A DNA stretch of 64,000 nucleotides from Paenibacillus ferrarius (GCF_002027705.1 NZ_MBTG01000011.1:62001-126000); one strand, 5' to 3'. Positions 42,694-50,610 are shown, counted from the stretch's first letter. Program-made: numbers and translations. The notes: generated by a model not told the origin, from the letters alone.

Positions 42694-45017
42694 TGAAATT
42701 ATTCAAGAAATTGTTAAGGGATATCAAGCAAACGACCGGCCAATTTCTTGCCTTTGTGTTGGTTATCACTGTAGGCGCTTTTTTCTACACGGGGCTGGTT
42801 ACGTTAAGCGATAATCTTAGCGCTTATACGAAGGACTACTTTCAAACGCATAATTTAAGCGATTTGAACGTCTACTACGACCAAATTTCCAAGCAGGACG
42901 TGACGGAGCTCGGCAAAATCGAAGGGATACAAAACGTCGAAGGACGGTACTCCTTCGATGCGACGCAATCTTTTGAAGATACGAAAGCGACCTTAAAGGT
43001 CCATTCGATCCCTGTCAACAATACCATTAATAAGCCTACGATGATCGAGGGCAGCATTCCGTCTCGCAAGGATCAAATCTTGCTGGACTCCCATTACGCT
43101 AACGTACATCAGTACAAAGTCGGGGAGCAAATAAAGTTAAGCATCAATGAGAAGGATGTGGCGTTCACCATAAGCGGTTTGGGCGAGAATGTGGAATATG
43201 CCAAAAAGAACGAAACCCAAGACCATAAAACGTCCGGATTCGCCTATGTGGCTGAAGCGGGAGTACCTCGAATCGCCGGCAGCTTTTACAATAATGAAAT
43301 GATGATTGATGTAGTTGAAGGGTACGATGTAGACAGGTTAGGTCAAAACGTTGAAGCGCAATCCAAAAATCTTTCCTATGTAAGCCAAATAAGCAAAGAA
43401 CGGACATTCAATTATTCGCAGCTCCAACAAACGATCCATAACAATAAATTGATGAGCAAGGTTATTCCATTGGTTCTCTTTATCATCGAAGCAATCATTC
43501 TCTTCCTTACCATGTCTCGGATCATCGATTCGCAAAGGAACCAAGTAGGCATTATGAAGGCATTAGGAGTTAAGAACAGCAGCATCATGCTCCATTATAT
43601 GGGATTCCCGGTGCTTGTGAGTATCATAGGCTCCATTCTTGGTTGCGTCGTTGCGGCGAGCCTATTCATTCCAATGATCGAGGCGTCGAATGCTAGATCC
43701 TACTCGCTGCCGAACATTACCTTCTCTCTATCTTCCTTCTCGGTTATTCCGCCCATCCTGTTATCGAGCGCATTCGGCATGATGGCTTGTTACTTGAGCG
43801 GCATAGGCATGCTGCGAGAACGTGCAGCGCAGGCGATGCGGCCTAAACCGCCGAAGAAGATGAAGAAGCTGCTCATCGAACAGTTTCCGGGGATCTGGAG
43901 ACGCATTTCTTATAGCAACAAGCTCATTTTGAGAAACATCTTCCTTAATAAGCAAAAAGCATTAGCGAGCTCCGTTGGGGTGGTGGTGAGCACTGTGTTG
44001 TTGATCACTGCCTTTGGGACGCAAATGTCTTTGCAAAGGGTGGCTGATCAGATTGAAGAGGTGAATACCTATGATCTGAAGGTCGAATATACGAGGGAAG
44101 ATGAGCTTGAGAAGCTGCAGCTGCCCACCGGGATTGAAAGTAGTTATCATCTATCCTCCTTCCCTGTGGAATTCGTCAAAGGGGATGATAAAGAGAACGC
44201 CACGTTGATTGTTACGGAGAAGGACAACGATCTCATTCATTTTTTTGGTGAGAACGATAACCCGATCGTATTGGAGGACAGCGGTGTGCTGGTGCCCAAA
44301 TCGTATGCAGACCACTATCAGATTGCGGTAGGGGATACGATCCGAATCAAATTCGCCAATCCGTCGTTTGCGAACAACACGGTCGATATGAAAGTTGCGC
44401 AAATTTCCAATCAGTATTCGAATCCGTCGTTCTATTGCACGATAGCGTATCTCAAGAGTTTTGGCATCGACTACAAACCAACTTCGCTTCTAGTAAAAGC
44501 CAGCAGCGCCGCAGACCTTGCTAACGTACGTCAGTTCTTCGAACAAGACAAACAGATAGAATTCATCAAGGACAAGAATGATTTGAAAGAATCCGCACAA
44601 TATATTTTGAAGCAAAATAGTTTTCTTTTCATCATGTTTATTATTTGTGCTGTCATTCTTTCGTTTGGCGCCATCTACACGATATCTTCCATCAATATTT
44701 ATGAAAGGAATCGCGAGTTGGCCACGCTTAAGGTATTGGGTTATCAAAAAAGCAAAATAAACCGACTAATCTTTTTAGAGAACATGATACTCACCACCTT
44801 TGCGGTCATTGTAGCGCTGCCGATCAGCGGCTACATGTATGCTATTATTGTAGAGGCGCTCTCGAGTACCCATCAGCAAATACCAGATCAATTAAGTCTG
44901 TTTGTTATACTAGTATCAGTCCTGCTTGCATTCTTGCTCACCACTCTCTCTAGCTTGATGCTTCGAAGAAAGGTGTCCCGAATCAATATGATTGAATCGT
45001 TAAAAAGCATAGAATAA
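42693..45017 (+). CDS. FtsX/MacB-type ABC permease with two FtsX domains
   Basis: A 774-residue permease with one helix at the start (about 19-41), an outer domain of about 200 residues, three helices near 250-375, a second helix and outer domain (about 425-640), and three last helices. This duplicated FtsX layout is typical of YtrF/BceB-like and lipid- or peptide-handling ABC systems. No cognate two-component genes are beside it, which argues against a classical BceAB system. The ATG at 42693 is preferred over two in-frame GTGs just before it. Confidence 0.9.
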   Translation: MKLFKKLLRDIKQTTGQFLAFVLVITVGAFFYTGLVTLSDNLSAYTKDYFQTHNLSDLNVYYDQISKQDVTELGKIEGIQNVEGRYSFDATQSFEDTKATLKVHSIPVNNTINKPTMIEGSIPSRKDQILLDSHYANVHQYKVGEQIKLSINEKDVAFTISGLGENVEYAKKNETQDHKTSGFAYVAEAGVPRIAGSFYNNEMMIDVVEGYDVDRLGQNVEAQSKNLSYVSQISKERTFNYSQLQQTIHNNKLMSKVIPLVLFIIEAIILFLTMSRIIDSQRNQVGIMKALGVKNSSIMLHYMGFPVLVSIIGSILGCVVAASLFIPMIEASNARSYSLPNITFSLSSFSVIPPILLSSAFGMMACYLSGIGMLRERAAQAMRPKPPKKMKKLLIEQFPGIWRRISYSNKLILRNIFLNKQKALASSVGVVVSTVLLITAFGTQMSLQRVADQIEEVNTYDLKVEYTREDELEKLQLPTGIESSYHLSSFPVEFVKGDDKENATLIVTEKDNDLIHFFGENDNPIVLEDSGVLVPKSYADHYQIAVGDTIRIKFANPSFANNTVDMKVAQISNQYSNPSFYCTIAYLKSFGIDYKPTSLLVKASSAADLANVRQFFEQDKQIEFIKDKNDLKESAQYILKQNSFLFIMFIICAVILSFGAIYTISSINIYERNRELATLKVLGYQKSKINRLIFLENMILTTFAVIVALPISGYMYAIIVEALSSTHQQIPDQLSLFVILVSVLLAFLLTTLSSLMLRRKVSRINMIESLKSIE

Positions 45018-45024
45018 ATGAGGA

Positions 45025-45050
45025 AGGACGGGGCGGCAGCCCCGTCCTTT
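45025..45050 (+). terminator. Rho-independent terminator of the exporter operon
   Basis: AAGGACGGGG (45025-45034) pairs with CCCCGTCCTT (45041-45050), followed by TGTG. Very stable stem with a short T tail. Confidence 0.75.
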
Positions 45051-45089
45051 GTGCTGTACAGGATGTTTTTGTTTGGAGTTGTTTCCTTC

Positions 45090-45152
45090 AGAAATTCTTT
45101 AGTTTTATCCACATAAATTCTTTATTATTTTCCTTTAATATAACTTTACTGA
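45090..45152 (+). promoter_or_regulatory. Promoter block shared with the methyltransferase-dedA operon, copy 2
   Basis: AGAAATTCTTTAGTTTTATCC with the direct repeat TTCTTTA-N16-TTCTTTA and then TTTAATATAAC as likely -10. It matches copy 1 (5833-5895) base for base over the first 21 positions except one, and keeps the same spacings to the -10. Confidence 0.65.
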
Positions 45153-45173
45153 CGTTAGGAGGTTGATTATACA

Positions 45174-45218
45174 GTGGAGAATAATTGGTTTCCTTCGCTG
45201 GTAGAATGGAGGTGGTAG
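45174..45218 (+). CDS. Possible 14-residue leader peptide before PAP2
   Basis: AGGAGG followed after 10 bases by GTG opens a frame reading MENNWFPSLVEWRW, with stop TAG two bases before the PAP2 ATG; the PAP2 ribosome site lies inside it. It may couple translation, or be chance. Three Trp in 14 codons is unusual. Confidence 0.25.
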   Translation: MENNWFPSLVEWRW

Positions 45219-45220
45219 TT

Positions 45221-45429
45221 ATGAAAAGTAGTTATTGGCAGAGAATGCAGAACCATGAAATGCGTATGTTTTTCTGGTGCAATCATGTAATAAGCCATAC
45301 CTTTCTTGAGCGTACTTTTGGTCTTCTTACTCATATGGGTGGCGCGATGTTCACAATCATTGGTTCGTTATCTCTTGCGCTTCTTACGTCTGGCTTATGG
45401 AGATCTGCAGGCTGGCAGAGTTTCGCGTC
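45221..45429 (+). pseudogene. PAP2-family lipid phosphatase, truncated after about 70 codons
   Basis: The frame from ATG 45221 (behind GGAGG) reads YWQRMQNHEMRMFFWCNHV, then a helix with GGAMFTIIGSLSLALLTSG, the N-terminal part of PAP2 phosphatases (undecaprenyl-pyrophosphate phosphatase-like). Homology stops near FAS at 45429, before the KxxxxxxRP and SGH motifs that carry the active site. From there the sequence is the antisense of the YcaO gene; the frame drifts on to 45547 without family likeness. The promoter and ribosome site are intact, so a short dead product may still be made. Confidence 0.75.
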
Positions 45430-47331
45430 TTATAGAAACGGATGCGGATGTGGATTGAGCTGCCGGGCCGTCAGCGGCTTTTTCGCATATCCAAGCTCCG
45501 CCGGCACCCGAAGCACTCTCTTCAGCCCCGTCAAACGCTGCAAATGATGCCCGAACGTCATCGGCAGCATTCCCGGAATCAGAACTTTTACGCAATGCAG
45601 CCCGTTCCGCAATGTTTCCTGCGATGACTGATCCACCGCAATCACATCGAGGTTCAAGCGGCGAAACACTTCGATCATGTCCTTCAGATCATCGGTCAGA
45701 TCCGCATGACTTGCCTTAATCTTGAACTCCTCGTCAAACGTTCTGAGCGGACGCTGTCCGCCCAGCAGAAATTGCAGCCGTTCCTCTGCTTGCGGCAAAC
45801 CGTACAGCATGGCATGATCCTCCATTTGCGATACGAGAAAAGGGTCGTCGAGCATTGGCATAACCTGTTCCCGATCCGTCTCCAACTTCTCTTGCAGGAA
45901 GATCATCCTGCCGGCCAATTCATGAATGGCGCTTTTCGCCGCCCGTACCGGATCCAAATGAGCTCCCGCTGCACAGATAAGATTCATCTTCCCAGGGCTG
46001 ACGCTTTTCGCGAGCGCCCAAATGCTCGGAATCCCATTCTCCATCGTCATGTTAAACAAATGTATATCGTATCCGGCAACTGCACGCAGCCTTTCGACCA
46101 TGAGCCGAAGTTCCTGATCGTTAGCGGAATAGGGGTCTAGGCGCGGGATAGGCAGCTGCGCGTACCAAGTCATCAGGAAAGAGTCGCGCTCCGCCACTTC
46201 CAAAATTCCGTACAAAATGGCTTCCTCCAAGCTCCCGCCTATCGCACATCCGTTGGAGCCTTCCTGGACAAAACCGCTGCCGAATCCCGAGCTGTAATAA
46301 GCGAAACTCTCCGGAACAAGGATCGGACACTTCCGCACTAGCGAGTAACCCCATATCCAATCGATCGGGAGATCGTGATCAAACGGTTCAAATGCGAAAT
46401 TAGGCTGTGCGTACTGTTTCTTTGAATATAGTCCAACCTTGATGGGGTCGAGCGCATGATCTGCAACACGGTTGTAGCTGTCGTAGATTACAGTCCGTTT
46501 GCCGCGAGGGGCTATACCGCAGTGTCGCTCCAATCCTTCCAAGATTGCGGTCAATTCGCTTTCCGCATAAGAAAAGCTGCGGCCTCCCGTTATCTCATCT
46601 CCCATCAGAAACGACGGCAGATTAGCCCCGACCCCGGCAAACGGCGACACGAGGTCAAGCATTTTGTCATTAAAAACGCCGGTCCGGGAATCCATATAGT
46701 CTTTGGCCAAATGCTGTTTCAGATCGTCTATCGGACGGCAGCGGTAACTGTCGGCGCTTAACTTCGGTCTTGGCTTGAGCGAAATGTTAGCCGCCGCCGA
46801 TGAATCGTCGGGCAAACGGCCGCACACCGGACAAAGCGGGTCAGGCAGAATGAAGTGGAGCGAGCTATTCAGAGTTTGCAGGTTAACGATATACATATGC
46901 TCTTCCGTATGGGCTCGGCTGCCCCGCAGAACTCGATGCGTCTCGGCAATCAGCAAGTGAGCTGCATGCCAAAGCCCTGCAGGCGAGGATCTTACGGCAC
47001 GTTGTGTGTCCCCAGGCGACGCCGTGAAACGCCGGTTATCCGCACACTCGCTGCATCCCGGCACACCAGGCCGAACCAAAGGTCCGATTATGCCTTCATC
47101 CATTGAAATAAAGCCCCGCATCCACGGGATGCCAACCTGCTGCAGCGTTTCTTCAGCCTCGGAGTATCCGGAGGAAGGCCATTCATCGTGCAGCACAACA
47201 ACCAATTCCGCCGCTTTCGGGATGTCTGAAGTGAAATCTGTCTGTCGAACGATTTGATAACAGTCCAATAGCTTTCCACATACGAAGTCGGCCAATAAAC
47301 CTTCTCCGACAACGGATATGATCGTATTCAC
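45430..47331 (-). CDS. YcaO-domain azoline-forming cyclodehydratase with fused leader-binding domain (TOMM/RiPP)
   Basis: A 633-residue SagD-type protein. The N-terminal 200 residues form an E1-like/leader-peptide-binding domain with a four-Cys zinc site (PGCSEC, Cys93/96; LCPVC, Cys167/170). The YcaO ATP-grasp-like domain follows, with the SYAESELTAILEGLERH motif (about 255) and NGCAIGGSLEEAILYGILEV-AERD (about 360-385), both nucleotide/Mg sites. The C-terminus reads NPHPHPFL, close to the Pro-rich tail of azoline-forming YcaO enzymes. Such enzymes use ATP to cyclise Cys/Ser/Thr of a precursor peptide to thiazolines/oxazolines. No dehydrogenase, exporter or obvious precursor is adjacent, so it is an orphan. 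The GTG at 47331 lies eight bases after GAGG. The gene is GC-richer than its flanks and its end abuts a truncated PAP2 gene. Confidence 0.9.
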   Translation of the reverse strand: MNTIISVVGEGLLADFVCGKLLDCYQIVRQTDFTSDIPKAAELVVVLHDEWPSSGYSEAEETLQQVGIPWMRGFISMDEGIIGPLVRPGVPGCSECADNRRFTASPGDTQRAVRSSPAGLWHAAHLLIAETHRVLRGSRAHTEEHMYIVNLQTLNSSLHFILPDPLCPVCGRLPDDSSAAANISLKPRPKLSADSYRCRPIDDLKQHLAKDYMDSRTGVFNDKMLDLVSPFAGVGANLPSFLMGDEITGGRSFSYAESELTAILEGLERHCGIAPRGKRTVIYDSYNRVADHALDPIKVGLYSKKQYAQPNFAFEPFDHDLPIDWIWGYSLVRKCPILVPESFAYYSSGFGSGFVQEGSNGCAIGGSLEEAILYGILEVAERDSFLMTWYAQLPIPRLDPYSANDQELRLMVERLRAVAGYDIHLFNMTMENGIPSIWALAKSVSPGKMNLICAAGAHLDPVRAAKSAIHELAGRMIFLQEKLETDREQVMPMLDDPFLVSQMEDHAMLYGLPQAEERLQFLLGGQRPLRTFDEEFKIKASHADLTDDLKDMIEVFRRLNLDVIAVDQSSQETLRNGLHCVKVLIPGMLPMTFGHHLQRLTGLKRVLRVPAELGYAKKPLTARQLNPHPHPFL

Positions 47332-47626
47332 GCAGATCACCTCATCTCACAGCCATGTGCCCCGCTCACGGCGGATTTCGGCACTTTAAGTTGATTTCAT
47401 TATATCTTAGTGATGACAAATATATGTACGCATGGGACAAGGTGCTTATAATTTATCAAAGTGTAGTCATACAGCGACCCGGAAACCGCGTTTTGCAAGG
47501 GGGTTTCTTAAAGTATAAGACATGAGGGACAAATAGCTGTACATAAGATTGCTTGTGAAGTTGGGGCAGATCGGGAGTAACGGGGAGGTACTAAAATGAC
47601 AAATTTGAACCATTCGATAAGCTTAA

Positions 47627-47654
47627 GGGCACTCCATAAGGAGTGCCCCTTTTC
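47627..47654 (+). terminator. Rho-independent terminator between YcaO and yjcZ genes
   Basis: GGGCACTCC (47627-47635) pairs with GGAGTGCCC (47640-47648), loop ATAA, then CTTTTCTC. It is better for the plus strand but also the only visible stop for the minus-strand yjcZ genes. Confidence 0.75.
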
Positions 47655-47675
47655 TCATCGTGTTGGATTAAGAAA

Positions 47676-47786
47676 TTACCATACGAAAGCGGATGTGATG
47701 ATAACCAAAAGAATAAAAAGAACCAAAATAGCTGCTGCGCTGCTACCATAACCTGCACAACTTCCACCATAACCTACTGCTCCCAT
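47676..47786 (-). CDS. YjcZ-family tiny sporulation protein, copy 1
   Basis: A 36-residue protein: a Gly/Tyr-rich start (MGAVGYGGSCAGYG) and one membrane helix (AAAILVLFILLVIITSAFV) ending FVW. This is the signature of the YjcZ/tiny-TM family found in spores of Bacillales. The start has GAAGGGA about 10 bases upstream. Codons on this strand explain the copy differences better than the antisense frame. Role in spores is unknown. Confidence 0.85.
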   Translation of the reverse strand: MGAVGYGGSCAGYGSSAAAILVLFILLVIITSAFVW

Positions 47787-47844
47787 GTTTTCTCATTCCC
47801 TTCTGGTGTTTTGTCACTACGGTATAATTGTGTGTTTTAAGCTA

Positions 47845-47955
47845 TTACCATACGAAAGCGGATGTGATGATAACCAAAAGAATAAAAAGAACCAAAATAG
47901 CTGCTGCACTGTTACCATAACCTGCACAACTTCCACCATAACCTACTGCTCCCAT
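47845..47955 (-). CDS. YjcZ-family tiny sporulation protein, copy 2
   Basis: It is identical to copy 1 except Ser to Asn in GYGNSAA plus one silent change. Its upstream region (CATACTTTATACC on the minus strand) resembles a sigma-K -10 box, fitting late mother-cell expression. The two genes are tandem and in the same direction; copy 2 is the upstream one. Confidence 0.85.
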   Translation of the reverse strand: MGAVGYGGSCAGYGNSAAAILVLFILLVIITSAFVW

Positions 47956-48082
47956 GTTTACTCATTCCCTTCTGGTGTTTTGTCACTACGGTATAAAGTA
48001 TGTTGGTTAATTAGGAATTGATTGGACGTATGACTAATTTAAGTGTTGGACTAGCTTTCAAATTATGAATTATCACATTCGA

Positions 48083-48111
48083 TTGACAATTAGTTACATT
48101 TCATCTAAAAT
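48083..48111 (+). promoter_or_regulatory. Sigma-A promoter of the TetR gene
   Basis: -35 TTGACA (48083-48088), exactly 17 bases, -10 TAAAAT (48106-48111). The operator starts four bases later. Confidence 0.8.
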
Positions 48112-48114
48112 CAA

Positions 48115-48136
48115 AATGTAAGTAAGTACTTGCATT
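48115..48136. promoter_or_regulatory. TetR-type operator O1
   Basis: AATGTAAGTAAGTACTTGCA and TT: a 22-bp inverted repeat with one mismatched pair plus the centre. It covers the expected start of the tetR transcript. A near copy lies at 48794-48815. Confidence 0.8.
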
Positions 48137-48151
48137 TGGAGGGGGAGATCC

Positions 48152-48739
48152 ATGAGCGCTAATCCAACTACTGGCGAAAAAATATTGCTGGCAACCATCA
48201 ACCTCATGGCCGAAAAAGGATACGACAGTACAACTACCAAAGAAATCGCATTAGCTGCCGGAGTGAACGAAGTCACCATATTTCGGCATTTTGGAACGAA
48301 AGAGAAACTGCTTGAGGCCGCTTTCAGCCGGTTTCACTATGGCAATGAGATGACAAAGCTTTTTAAAGAGGGTCTTAAAGGAAATTTGCACGAGGATCTT
48401 CTTACACTCAGCAGAACGTACCATAACCTCATGAATAGGAATAGAAAACTAATTTCAATCTCACTAAAAGGAAGCAGTACTCTTCCGGATTCTGTTCTTC
48501 AAGAGGCTTCCAACAACCCTAAGCAATTGAAAAATCTGCTCGCAGAATATCTAACTGCCATGTCATCACAAGGTAAAGTTGTCACTTCAAATCCTGAAAT
48601 TCAAGCCTTATCGTTCATGTGGATGAATTTTGGAGCTTTTATCAGCAGCCTAAATGCGAAAGAAGCGGTTTCGGAAGAGACGCTGAACGAATTTATTGAC
48701 GAAAGCGTACGTTTATTTACTAAGGCGTTAAGTCCCTAA
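48152..48739 (+). CDS. TetR/AcrR-family repressor
   Basis: A 195-residue regulator with an N-terminal helix-turn-helix (KEIALAAGVNEVTIFRHFGTK, about 29-50) and a divergent ligand-binding domain. The ATG follows GGAGGGGGA. Matching operators before its own gene and before the downstream hydrolase show autoregulation and control of that gene. Its inducer may be the hydrolase substrate or a related toxic compound (inference). Confidence 0.93.
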   Translation: MSANPTTGEKILLATINLMAEKGYDSTTTKEIALAAGVNEVTIFRHFGTKEKLLEAAFSRFHYGNEMTKLFKEGLKGNLHEDLLTLSRTYHNLMNRNRKLISISLKGSSTLPDSVLQEASNNPKQLKNLLAEYLTAMSSQGKVVTSNPEIQALSFMWMNFGAFISSLNAKEAVSEETLNEFIDESVRLFTKALSP

Positions 48740-48793
48740 TAATAGCAATGGTTCTCTTTAAACAGCTCCGTTCGGGGCTTTTCTTAAACAACT

Positions 48794-48815
48794 TATGTAA
48801 GTATGTACTTGCATT
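48794..48815. promoter_or_regulatory. TetR-type operator O2 before the dehalogenase gene
   Basis: TATGTAAGTATGTACTTGCA and TT repeats O1 at 19 of 22 positions or better. A short GC hairpin with TTTTC (48756-48775) just before it may end the tetR transcript, giving the hydrolase its own start. Confidence 0.78.
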
Positions 48816-48844
48816 CAAATCAAAAATGAAAGGTAAGATGTTGA

Positions 48845-49726
48845 ATGATTAGTTCGTCTTTTCCCTACGAAAAGAAGCGTCAACAGGTGTTTGGTTTAGA
48901 TATGGCCTATGTGGAGGTAGGAAGCGGCGATCCAATTGTTTTCCTGCATGGCAACCCTACTTCTTCTTATCTCTGGCGGAACATTCTTCCTTATGCTCAA
49001 AATCTTGGTCGCTGCATTGTTCCTGATCTTATTGGCATGGGAGATTCCGAGAAACTTCCCAATAGTGGACCTGATTCTTACACCTTTATCGAGAATCGTC
49101 GCTATCTTGATGCCCTTTTGGATCTACTTAGCGTTCACGAGCGAGTTACCTTTGTTGTGCACGATTGGGGGTCCGCACTGGGATTCGATTGGGCGTATCG
49201 TCATCCGGAGGCTGTGAAAGCAATCGCCTACATGGAGGGAATTATACAACCTCGCAGCTGGAGCGAAATTCCTGAATCGGGACGGAAAATTTTCCAGGCA
49301 TTGCGATCTCAGGAAGGTGAACAGATGGTTCTAGAACAAAACTCTTTCATTGAGACTAACCTTCCAATTGGTATTCTGCGTAAGTTGACGGAGGAAGAGA
49401 TGGCAGAATATCGTCGGCCATTCTCGCAGCCTGGCGAAGGACGCCGTCCTACACTAACTTGGCCGCGGCAACTTCCTTTTGATGGCGATCCGGCTGATGT
49501 GACTGACATTGTCACCACTTACGGCGAGTGGCTGGCACAGTGCTCGATTCCAAAACTATTCGTCAAATGCGATCCAGGCACGATGCCGTCATCACAGGTG
49601 GATTTCTGCCGTACCTGGCCAGCGCAAACCGAAATCACCGTTCGTGGGCGTCATTATCCCCAAGAAGACTCGCCTGATGAGATTGGCGCAGCCCTTGCAG
49701 CTTGGTTGAAGGAAATGACAGTATAG
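48845..49726 (+). CDS. Haloalkane dehalogenase-type alpha/beta hydrolase (HLD-II like)
   Basis: A 293-residue cytosolic hydrolase. All five residues of HLD-II haloalkane dehalogenases are present in order and spacing: Asn37 (HGNPTSSYLWR), nucleophile Asp107 and halide-binding Trp108 (VVHDWGS), Glu131 (YMEGIIQP), and His270 (GRHYPQEDSPDEIG). LinB has N38, D108, W109, E132, H272. It should replace halogen by water on haloalkanes; the natural substrate is unknown, and a related epoxide or ester activity cannot be excluded. It is transcribed after the TetR gene under the same operator. Confidence 0.88.
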   Translation: MISSSFPYEKKRQQVFGLDMAYVEVGSGDPIVFLHGNPTSSYLWRNILPYAQNLGRCIVPDLIGMGDSEKLPNSGPDSYTFIENRRYLDALLDLLSVHERVTFVVHDWGSALGFDWAYRHPEAVKAIAYMEGIIQPRSWSEIPESGRKIFQALRSQEGEQMVLEQNSFIETNLPIGILRKLTEEEMAEYRRPFSQPGEGRRPTLTWPRQLPFDGDPADVTDIVTTYGEWLAQCSIPKLFVKCDPGTMPSSQVDFCRTWPAQTEITVRGRHYPQEDSPDEIGAALAAWLKEMTV

Positions 49727-49738
49727 GGTTAAAGTTTG

Positions 49739-49769
49739 TGCATTCACCTTCTTGGGTGAGTGCTTTTTT
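49739..49769 (+). terminator. Rho-independent terminator of the dehalogenase gene
   Basis: GCATTCACC (49740-49748) pairs with GGGTGAGTGC (49754-49763), one G-T pair, followed by six T's. Confidence 0.85.
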
Positions 49770-49854
49770 GGTTCTGGTGCTTGGGTTTTGAAAAAGCTGC
49801 TTTGTCAAAGTTTCAGCAAATTGATTTTTCCCTCTAGATTAATTGAAAAATATC

Positions 49855-49863
49855 TGCTAAGAT
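49855..49863 (+). promoter_or_regulatory. Extended -10 promoter of the GntR gene
   Basis: TG-C-TAAGAT. No standard -35 is seen at 17 bases. The operator at 49881 lies within the expected early transcript. Confidence 0.45.
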
Positions 49864-49880
49864 AAAAACGAAATAACTTG

Positions 49881-49894
49881 TATGACATGTCATA
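49881..49894. promoter_or_regulatory. GntR operator O1 (autoregulation)
   Basis: TATGACATGTCATA is a perfect 14-bp palindrome nine bases before the GntR start codon. It shares TGTATGACATGT with the second site at 50633. Confidence 0.7.
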
Positions 49895-49902
49895 ACTAAA
49901 CG

Positions 49903-50610
49903 GTGTTTGAATTGCGTATCAAAACAATTGAAAAGCAAAATATCGTAGACGAGGTCTATGATCAGATGAAAACGAATATTGTTTCCGGTTCATGGAAACC
50001 TGGAGACAAGATTCCTTCAGAGAATCAGCTGTGCCAAATGTTTAATGTGAGTCGAGTGAGTGTAAGAAGTGCGATTCAAAAGTTAAGAGCTATTGGCATT
50101 ATTCAAACGCGCCAAGGCCAAGGGTCTTTTGTTTCCCAATCGATCAACGATAATATGGTCGACAATTTCATTCCCAAAATGAATTTGAGCGAGAAAGAGA
50201 TTCTCGATATGTCGGAATTTCGTGAGACGATTGAATTCAAATGCATTGAGCTCGCTGTTCAAAGAGCCGATGAAGAAGATATGCTTCAGATTGAGAACGC
50301 TCTCAACAAAATGATTGCAAACAAAGATGATTACAAGAAGTACTCCGAAGCTGACTTTGAGTTCCACCTTGCCATTGCGAAGGCTTCCAAGAATGATATT
50401 CTTTTTATGGTGATGAAAAACACCAAGGATGTATTTTATCATTACTTGGAGGAATTGAACCGAGTCTTGGGAGTTAATGAAGAAAGTCTGCAAGGTCATA
50501 TTGAGCAATTTCAAGCGCTGCGGAATAAAGATAGTGCAAGAGTCAAAGCCAACATTAAACAGGGTATGGACGAGAATATGCTTAAAATCCGGGAAAGAAT
50601 GGGCCGTTAA
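49903..50610 (+). CDS. GntR-family regulator, FadR/FCD subfamily
   Basis: A 235-residue regulator with an N-terminal winged helix (NIVSGSWKPGDKIPSENQL; VSRVSVRSAIQKLRAIGI) and a C-terminal all-helical FCD effector domain (EFRETIEFKCIELAV; FHLAIAKASKN; metal-binding His/Asp pattern). FCD regulators usually respond to sugar acids or carboxylates, in line with the mannonate-dehydratase-like gene in the cluster. The GTG start lacks a ribosome site; the TTG at 49912 is an alternative. Two palindromes flank it, so it probably represses both itself and the importer operon. Confidence 0.9.
   Translation: MFELRIKTIEKQNIVDEVYDQMKTNIVSGSWKPGDKIPSENQLCQMFNVSRVSVRSAIQKLRAIGIIQTRQGQGSFVSQSINDNMVDNFIPKMNLSEKEILDMSEFRETIEFKCIELAVQRADEEDMLQIENALNKMIANKDDYKKYSEADFEFHLAIAKASKNDILFMVMKNTKDVFYHYLEELNRVLGVNEESLQGHIEQFQALRNKDSARVKANIKQGMDENMLKIRERMGR

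Larger units (their letters stand above)
47676..47996. repeat. 152-bp tandem duplication carrying yjcZ genes
   Basis: 47676-47827 and 47845-47996 match except for two substitutions in the genes and about one in the leader, separated by 17 unrelated bases. The near identity points to a recent duplication including the ribosome sites. Confidence 0.85.

Noticed and set aside
41989..45017. LolD/FtsX exporter as a Bce-type antimicrobial-peptide detoxification module
   Set aside because: No BceRS-like two-component pair adjoins it and the permease has two FtsX domains rather than the ten-helix BceB layout with one large loop; left as a general MacB/YtrF-type system.
47643..48021. Two Cys/Ser/Thr-rich plus-strand frames (SCCAATITCTTSTITYC) next to the YcaO gene, tempting as TOMM precursors
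   Set aside because: They are codon-aligned antisense of the YjcZ genes. The minus-strand proteins fit a known family with proper starts, and the copy differences change two residues on the plus strand but only one on the minus strand.
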